Assembly (NCBI GenBank): GCA_950295325.1
Contig: OX485809.1
Span: 494,001 to 558,000, forward strand
Direction: 5' to 3'
DNA: 64,000 bases
Origin: Polytrichum commune
Taxonomy: Eukaryota > Streptophyta > Polytrichopsida > Polytrichales > Polytrichaceae
Shown here: piece after piece, positions 57,078 to 64,000 of the stretch
How positions within the stretch are numbered: the first letter of the stretch is position 1
How the letters are laid out: each line of letters begins with the position of its first letter
Translations under genes and position numbers: made by a program
Notes under the pieces: model-generated
What the model saw: the letters and a program-made list of their open reading frames with translations, nothing else
Told to the model about the DNA's origin: nothing
Database searches by the model: none

Positions 57078-58684
57078 GGTTTTGTGTTGGTTTTGGGAGT
57101 GCCTACATTACACAAGGGTTTTTTTCTGTGAGCATGGTGAGTGCATCCGATTTTGCACATCTTCAACACATTGCTCATTTGCAGACGAGGATTTGCTCCA
57201 AATGTGACTCAAAATAGTCAGTTGAATGAGGTCGTTGAGGACAATGCCGATGCGATCGAACTCCTCGAGATGCAAGGGGGCTAAAAAATGGTGGTATTTT
57301 CTTCTGTTGAACTTCACTTTCTTGGCGATCCAAATGCTTCCGTTGATATTGGAGGGCGACTCCATCGCGTCTGTCTGCAAGCAGTTGTTGGAGAAATTGA
57401 GAACCCAGAAGCTCCTTCATCAGGTGACAACCACGAATGCAAGCCACAACAAGCAACCTGATTTGTAACTATAATCTTCAAAACATTTTGCTACATTGTG
57501 TATGCTGTCAGGGAATACAGTGCTTGCATTATTCAAAATAAATTCACGAAATTGAAAGTGTTTAATTTAATGATGAATTACTTAATTACCATGCGGACAT
57601 GAGTAGGAGATGGTGAGCGGATATCGCATGTTAGCTGTTTAAAACACTTACTTTTTCTTTTTCCTTTCTTTTCTTTTCCCGTTTCCGAACTACTTGGTGG
57701 TCAACACCTGCATCTATAGGAATTAACCTATGAGCTTTGCTTAGGTGAAATTACAGAAGCCAAAAAATTGCACAATAAGTCTTTCCTTTATAGTGTTACA
57801 TTGGTACTGCACACATTTGGTGGGTTTCTTTTTCAACCTGATCATGGAAATCCATTGTTGTCAAGGTGAGCATATCCTTGAGGTCAATTAGGGCTTACTT
57901 CCATGTATCGTCCTACTTTGGCAAAAACCACAATACCATGAAAATTTGAGCCCCCCTTCCACATGAAAAGTATGCGTATTTCTCCCTAGAGAATGAGTAT
58001 CGGTGGTTGGTAGGAGTCTAGGGAGAAGTTGGAGATTCAGGAGGGGTTGTTGACTATCTTACTACTCCCGTTTTCGAAAATCAACTTTGATTTGAGCCAA
58101 GAAACAATTGATTTGCAAAATCCTATTGGTGTGGAGCCAAGATTGTCACATTTTATATTCAAACTTTCCGTGAAGTTTTCATTTTTCAAGATGGTATTTG
58201 AGTCCGAGAATAAGTGGAGTTTGTGCCAACACTGTTCACTCAAGATCCTCTCCAAGGCGAGATTCGGACCATGAAACTCACGATGCACGGCACACACACC
58301 ATACCCAAAGAGCCCACCTACCGCAAGGTAGGCAATAAACCCTACACTGCACCAAGGCAATTCTTGAACATAGTAAGACCAACATAGTAAGACTCACATT
58401 CACGTCGGAATAAATGGACGAATGTTTCTTTCTTTTCTTCTCTTTTCTTGGCACATGTCCATCACCATGCGCAAAATACAACCTCTGCCGATTTCGGGAA
58501 GAAAAACCTTGGGAGTGGCTTGCTAAATTTTGTGTAAAATCCACTCACGCAACAACAACAACAACAACAAATAAAGCGAGGGTGTAAATGCAAGGACATC
58601 CACTCCTTCGCACCTGGCACATGGAAGCAATCTCGCCTCACCGAATTCTCATAATCGTAACGCTGAAAGTGTCAATCCTATCAG

Positions 58685-61600
58685 GCGTGTGGAACCGACG
58701 AGATTAAAGTGGCTGATCGCGAGCAAATCTTCCTATCAAGCGACCCACGACTCCACCGACGCCAACAAACTGCGGTCCTCATGCACTTGTGGGAGGTGAG
58801 CCCCCTCTTGACGTCCTCCTCGAAAACGAAGAATCTCACGGAAGAATTCTTGAAGGAGAATGGTTTGGAGACACTATCATTAAGAGTCCCGCGGGCGCCT
58901 CACTTGGAGGATTGCAAGGCGAGGGCATCCATGAATGAGCAGCTGGATGCTCGTGGGGAGGCCGGTCAAAGGCCACGGTGGCCTCTATGGAGGGGCCGGT
59001 TGCAGAGATTTCCTCTTAAGAATGTTAGCGATGGTGGTGATGATGGAGAGACCCTGTTGACAGACAAGGAGAAATTGATCATGGGCCCTTATCCCCCCTG
59101 GGTACGTATATGTACATACATATGTATATATATATATTGATTGTAGACAACTGAAACAAGGTTTTATTTCATTGTCAAAGAACGTACAAAGCTATCGGGA
59201 TTCAGAAGACAAGGGTGGGAACTTTCCTGGGTGAACTTGATGGAACCGCCACTGGGTATGAGTCCTAGACAATTGTCGTGCGTGGGTGAAAGACACAAGG
59301 CACGTTTACCACGGAGATAGATTTATAGGTTTTCTAGTGACATAGGACGAGTTTTCAATGACGGAGGACTCATATGCTTGTAGTGCACGCACTAGTAGAA
59401 AACTATGCCAAAAAGAACTGCAACCACAAACGGCTGCGGTTCTTTTGACTAGCCTAATCTGCAGTCGCTAAACGATTGCATATTTGTTTTTTGGTTTAAC
59501 AATTGAAATTTTAGGAATTAGAGGCATGTAATGTCCCGTTGGAAAGGTCTTGAAAATACCTTGCCAATGGTATATTATACGCCCAAAAAATTTAACATTT
59601 TCAGTTGCAAAACGAAAAAGAAAAATCTATAGTTGTTTGGCGACTGCAGATCGGGCTGGTCAAAAGTACCGCAGCCGATTTTGGCTGCGGTTTTTTTGGG
59701 CATAGTTTTCTACTAGTGACATAACCCCAAGAAAGATGAACAACCTAAGTATGAATAACTAAGCCAACATTGGACTCACGATTGTTACACATGATTTTAG
59801 AATTCGACCTATGGTAAAGGAGGTTCATGCCAACCCACATAATGTCGAACTTGGCAAAGACGCCATCATAAATGGATATATATATATGTAATTCCACAAC
59901 CCCGGCCCAGTCATCTCCATTCTTGGCAACTTTGCTTCCTGAATCTGGCATTTGATGACTTCGAACTGGGTGTGTTTGATCCATGAATCAATGTGTAGTT
60001 GCTAGCTGTGACTGTTGTTACATATCAGTTACGCATTGTGACAATTGCTGCTTGATGCTGCCTCCCGTAAAAACCTGACCTAATTTATTTTTTCCTTTAT
60101 GTTTCGAGGTACCTTGTCAGGCGTAATAAGAGTCCTCTACATTAATCTAAGTCATCTAAGTCATCTAAGTCATAGACATGCCTTTTGGTTGGTAGATTGT
60201 TCCCTTGTTCAAAGTCAGGTTGGTTTTCTGCACCTGAAAAGTGTAGCTCAGTGTCCGCAGAGATTTTTGGGCATAAGAGGTCAGAATCCTAGTGTTTCCC
60301 AGTCCAACTGGTTACATGTTGTGATCTTTCAAATATATATTTTATTTAATTTGAGATGTATTCCATAGCACGGGGCCGGCACTTAGTGTGGCTTATGGGA
60401 ACCACGTGTGGCAAGGGTATAATTGTTTGGGGGGGTATTATCTTGGTGGCATGTAATTAAATGACCCATTCAATTAGGTAGTTTTTCTAATCATGCATAT
60501 TTTGCAGTTATACATTTCAATCATTTTGAAAGGTCATTTTCATGTACCATGTGTTTCTTATAAATCAACAAGCGGCTTGTTGCAAGAGTGATGCCCCACG
60601 ATTATCCTCCACGCATGGCCAATTCTAGTTGGTTCAACTTGGTTGTCCAACCAAGGCCAAACTTTGGCTTAATTTCAAAAACCACTTGAAAAGGCAGAGC
60701 CAAAAATTCATTGCAATAGCCTCAAAGCAATTTCAAAAATCCATAATACAAAACAAGCATACACAAAATAGATATGCACTCAAGGAAAAAAACAATTTCT
60801 TTTATTAAAGAACCATAAACTGATCAAATATGATTCATACCATGGTATTTTAGAAATAATGTAAATTTAGTTTCATGGAATTTATAACAACCTACATCAT
60901 TTTATACTCAAAGTGACATATTATGTGGGGTCTATTTCATTTTGAAACCGCTTCAAAAATTTTATACCATCAATAAAAAATATTAAAAAAAAACCTCTAT
61001 CTTTGGTTGCACATAATTTCTAAATTTTGAGAAATGTCGGGCCCGAGTTGCATAGATTCCTTTAAAATGATTGGTAATTTCCTAAAGTCTTGAACTTCAA
61101 CCGCTTATTTCTCAAACTCAACTAGTTCATTTGTAACTAGTTGTTAGTCCTCCCCATTCATTGGTGTATCTCTTTCGAGGTCCTCATGTGGTCTTTTGTG
61201 AATGGAAACTAGGATTCCCACCCTTGTCCCCATTGCCCTTGCATTTTGTAAGGGCCTCAAGAGCTATCATTTTCTATTGCAAAGTGCATTCATTAGATTG
61301 TAGTTGAATTGGGGGTAAAACAATTATATGTGCAAATAATTATTACAACTCTCACAATTTTGGGTCATCTTCCATCCAAGGACACATTGTTGTGTGCCCA
61401 TAAATGCTCCCCTCCATTGTAAAGCCCTCCATCCATGGTCTCCCTCATTCTTAGGGGCCAAGGCACTTCCATGTGAGGGGGCATGCACCAAGTTGTTGGT
61501 TGAGGCACCGGCCCATAAGTGGATGCAACTCGGGGAGGGGGGGAGGGGGGGAGGGAGGTTGTCACTCCCTTGTAGAGATATATATGAACCACATGAGACA

Positions 61601-63036
61601 CATGGATATATTAAAGAATGCTTCGAAGAAATATGGCATACATAAGATATTATATATTACACATGTATGATGAACATTCTTGGAAATATATCCAGTATAT
61701 TCGCAAATTGAATTTTCCAATGCCCTAATTTTTATAACACTTTTATAATTTTCTTTTAGAAACATCAAATATGTCCCTCTTTTTTTTATCACACATTGTT
61801 TTCTAGTGGAACATGGGTTACCCCATATGACATATAAGCTTTGTCCCAATGTGCACCATCCAAAAGCGGACGGCTTCATGGAACTAAACCGCTTATGGTA
61901 ATTAGTGTCACTTTCTATCCATAGTTACACCATACTACAACTTGTTACTTATCATGACGTTTCTCATCAATCAAAGATATCTATATCCTATAATGTTTAA
62001 ACATCTTTATCAACTTTTGTTGGTAAAAGATGATATCTATACCAAAAAGTCATAACATTGCGTAATTCCAAATAGTAAGTGACGCCAAATACCATACTTA
62101 ACAATGTAGATAGATGACTCAGAAATGCTTCCTTCGTTGCTCTGGGTGGTTAGAACTGAGATGAAACTAGATCATCACTTACGACACGGTGATTAAAATT
62201 TAACGCTATCACCCAGTTCAATATCACCATGCTTTGTCATTCATATTGCGTGCACATTATTGATGATTTAATGATGTAGATAGATGACTCGAAAGGCTTC
62301 CTTCATTGCTCTGGGTGGTTAGAACTGAGATGAAACTAGATCACTTACGACATAGTGATTAAAATTTAGCGCTATCACCCAGTTCAATATCACCATGCTT
62401 TGTCATTCATATTGCGTGCACATTATTGATGACCTAATGGTGTAGATAGATGACTCAGAGTGGCTTCCTTTGTTGCTCTAAGTACTTAAAACTGAGATGA
62501 AACTAGGTCACTTATGACACGGTGATCAAAATTTAGCGCTATCACCCAGTTCAATATCACCATGCTTTGTCATTCATATTGTGTGCACATTATTGATGAT
62601 TTAATGGTGTAGATAGATGACTTGAAAGGCTTCCTTCGTTTGCTATGGGTGGTTAGAACTGAGATGAAACTAGATCATCACTTATGACACGGTGATTGAA
62701 ATTTAGCGCTATCACCCAGTTCAATATCACCATGCTCTGCCATTCATGCTTCGTGCTAATATTATTGTGAGTCGAGTTAGGTGCAGGTGGAAGGAGCCGA
62801 TGAGGATAATCTGGCTATGACTCGGCGAGTGCAACGAGACCTGTGGCTCCACCAACATCCGAAAGACGACTGCAGGAGCCCCTCCCACAACTTTCTCATC
62901 GCAAAGTGGGCGGACGGCGATGTTGGGTTGGGAGCGCAGTTGAATTGGGTCGCAGGTGCGCTGGCTATGGCTGTGAGGGAGAACCGCATCCTCGTCTTGA
63001 AAGGCTTCTCTCGAGCTGACCACTCCGGATGCAAAG
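58685..63036 (+). CDS. Plant alpha-(1,6)-fucosyltransferase-like protein, two internal exons (partial)
   Basis: The first block ends at 59101 (MGPYPPW, then GTACGT). The second begins at 62787 after GTGCAG (VEGADEDNLAMTRRVQRDLW) and ends at 63036 (GCK-G, then GTGCCG). Phases fit (0, then 1). From memory of the family, the joined order (RVPRAPHLEDCKAR, GPYPPW, GADEDN, RRVQRDLWLHQHP, C, GLGAQLNWVAGALAMAV, NRADH-like SRADHSGCKG) matches a plant protein often labelled alpha-(1,6)-fucosyltransferase. Biochemical activity is uncertain. The first block opens from an in-frame stop with no ATG, so an upstream exon is needed, and later exons lie beyond the window. The 3,685-bp intron holds at least four repeats. 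The weak GTGCCG donor means a decayed copy is possible. Confidence 0.58.
59390..59718. mobile_element. CACTA-type MITE
   Basis: Ends CACTAGTAGAAAACTATGCC and the inverse (GGGCATAGTTTTCTACTAGTG) match the CACTA terminal signature. Inside are further inverted segments (GGCTGCGGTT ...). The flanking triplets ACG and ACA agree at two of three bases, fitting a 3-bp duplication. It lies in the intron of the fucosyltransferase-like gene. Confidence 0.85.
60249..61163 (+). mobile_element. hAT MITE family 'CAGTGCCCGGG', copy E, split by another element
   Basis: The left half (60249-60368) and right half (61056-61163) together make one family member. The outer duplication is GTGTAGCT (60241-60248) and GTGTATCT (61164-61171), one mismatch. 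It is more diverged than copies B and C. Confidence 0.85.
60369..61047. mobile_element. hAT-type element nested in copy E (679 bp)
   Basis: Begins CACGGGGCCGGCACTT and ends ATGTCGGGCCCGAG, imperfect inverted repeats, with flanking TTCCATAG (60361-60368) and TTGCATAG (61048-61055). The interior is AT-rich with no coding frames. It must be younger than copy E. Confidence 0.72.
61902..62088. mobile_element. MITE with ~35-bp inverted repeats, copy 2
   Basis: Left TTAGTGTCACTTTCTATCC and right GTAATTCCAAATAGTAAGTG match the copy at 48069-48257. Same orientation, similar length, diverged interior. Confidence 0.72.
62105..62765 (+). repeat. Tandem repeat, four copies of ~167 bp
   Basis: Copies begin TGTAGATAGATGACT at 62105, 62275, 62441 and 62608. 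Each contains GGTTAGAACTGAGATGAAAC and CGCTATCACCCAGTTCAATA. The array stops 21 bp before the splice acceptor region of the next exon. Confidence 0.92.
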
Positions 63037-63107
63037 GTGCCGGCCACATACTTTCACCTCCTACCTTGAATTTTGATGCCTTAACCCGAAAAGTATCAAC
63101 CCCAAGC

Positions 63108-63348
63108 CAGTGTCGGGGAAGATGTTTGGGCGATGTTGGGTTGTCGCTCAAACTTCTAGTGCTTCCAAGTCCAATTGGTTACATGTTGTGAAATTACGGT
63201 ATTTTTCTTTATCAGTTTGAGGTATATTCCACAGATTCCTCGAGAACGATGCGTAACTTTCCTGAAGTCTTGAACTTCAACCGGTTATTGCTCAAACTCA
63301 CTCGACCGGTTTATCTGTAACTAGCGGTCGGTTCTCCCCGTTCGGTGT
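63108..63348 (+). mobile_element. hAT MITE family 'CAGTGCCCGGG', copy F
   Basis: 241 bp starting CAGTGTCGGGGAAG, with a perfect 8-bp duplication CCCCAAGC at 63100-63107 and 63349-63356. It lies 72 bp downstream of the last visible exon of the fucosyltransferase-like gene. Confidence 0.9.
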
Positions 63349-63356
63349 CCCCAAGC

Positions 63357-64000
63357 TTCTGTGCGTTTTCATCTAGATCAGTTTTCAAATTGAGTTTTGC
63401 AAGCTTGCTTTGTGAAACATTCGTGAAGCAACAAAAAAAATTGGTGTTACAATGTCAAAGATGAAAGACGACTTCGATGTTGTCACCGGCGTGAATTTTG
63501 GTGTGCTTCGTTGTCGAGTTCGTCAAAGTCGAAGTGTCATCTCGTAACGGGGATTACGAGAAATAGAGGGCCTTGCTGAATATTGCCTCCGTTCGAAGGT
63601 GAACACCTTGAATGGGTGTGGACAAGCCAGCCAACACCCATCTCCCCCGAGGGAAAATCCCTAGGTTCCCACATGTTTGGTTGAAAATGTCCGGTTCATC
63701 TGGATATCCCCACTATGATTGGGTGGATCATAGGTGGTCGGCTTAACCTCGGAGTTCCCATGGAATCCAAGTTAAGGCCTTGGGTTTAGGCCACCTCAAT
63801 GTCAAAGAACATATCCGTACAGTTGGATTGTCTTTTATATAAGGTCATGAGCTTCACATAAGCATTTTTGAAGCCAAAACTTAAGAAAAACTTCTTATTA
63901 AACTAGAGATAACATTAGCTTGCCTAGATATTTTGTGGATATGTTAATCTTATGATGACTTATGATGTATATTCAAATGCATAAAAGAATATGCTTATAT
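63357..64000. other. Intron or intergenic, nothing recognised
   Basis: No exon of the fucosyltransferase-like family was found in the remaining 640 bp, and no repeat ends were seen. Confidence 0.4.

Noticed and set aside
1-64000. tRNA, rRNA or other structured RNA genes
   Set aside because: No cloverleaf with conserved A and B boxes and no rRNA core sequence was found by eye on either strand; a dedicated tRNA scan would settle it.

Overview
This is nuclear DNA of a land plant with a repeat-rich genome. The host genes have GT-AG introns in matching phase and are plant families: an early-nodulin-like phytocyanin, a BTB/POZ protein, a vegetative-storage-protein-type acid phosphatase and a plant glycosyltransferase-like protein. 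Several transposon generations are nested in each other. The wide gene spacing and old retroelement relics would suit a large bryophyte, lycophyte, fern or gymnosperm genome, but I cannot name the species. I saw no organelle, bacterial or viral genes.

Left end, 1-7.2 kb. The 3' half of a non-LTR retrotransposon (an unrecognised domain, RNase H, CCHC knuckle, restriction-like endonuclease) is broken by two hAT-type elements, each with a perfect 8-bp target duplication. Removing either one rejoins the reading frame. A Mutator-like MITE with a 10-bp duplication follows, then a second short hAT copy.

Centre-left, 7,233-20,909. This is the main discovery. One 13,677-bp transposon is bounded by the 8-bp duplication GGAGGAAG and by the same ends as the two short hAT copies. 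It holds an intact ~1,000-residue hAT transposase, a decayed coiled-coil/RING-like gene, a protein-kinase-like gene broken by a 1-nt shift in an A9 run, and a third degenerate coding region. Four G-rich arrays punctuate it. Arrays I and IV share a near-identical ~125-bp stretch just inside the two ends, and three arrays lie directly upstream of a TATA box and a gene. The short copies look like deletions between the outer arrays.

Middle, 21-41 kb. A two-exon phytocyanin-like gene (minus strand), a frameshifted RNA 3'-phosphate cyclase pseudogene, and a six-exon gene whose phase-matched exons join a BTB/POZ domain to a trihelix (Myb/SANT-like) DNA-binding domain.

Right, 41-64 kb. Mostly non-coding and repeat-rich, with a reverse-transcriptase scrap, arrays of short hairpins and diverged repeats. 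A complete four-exon HAD acid phosphatase gene (52.3-54.6 kb) is followed by two exons of a glycosyltransferase-like gene whose 3.7-kb intron is packed with MITEs and a ~167-bp tandem repeat. One ~230-bp hAT MITE family (ends CAGTGCCCGGGAAG) is present six times in 25-64 kb, each copy with its own 8-bp duplication.
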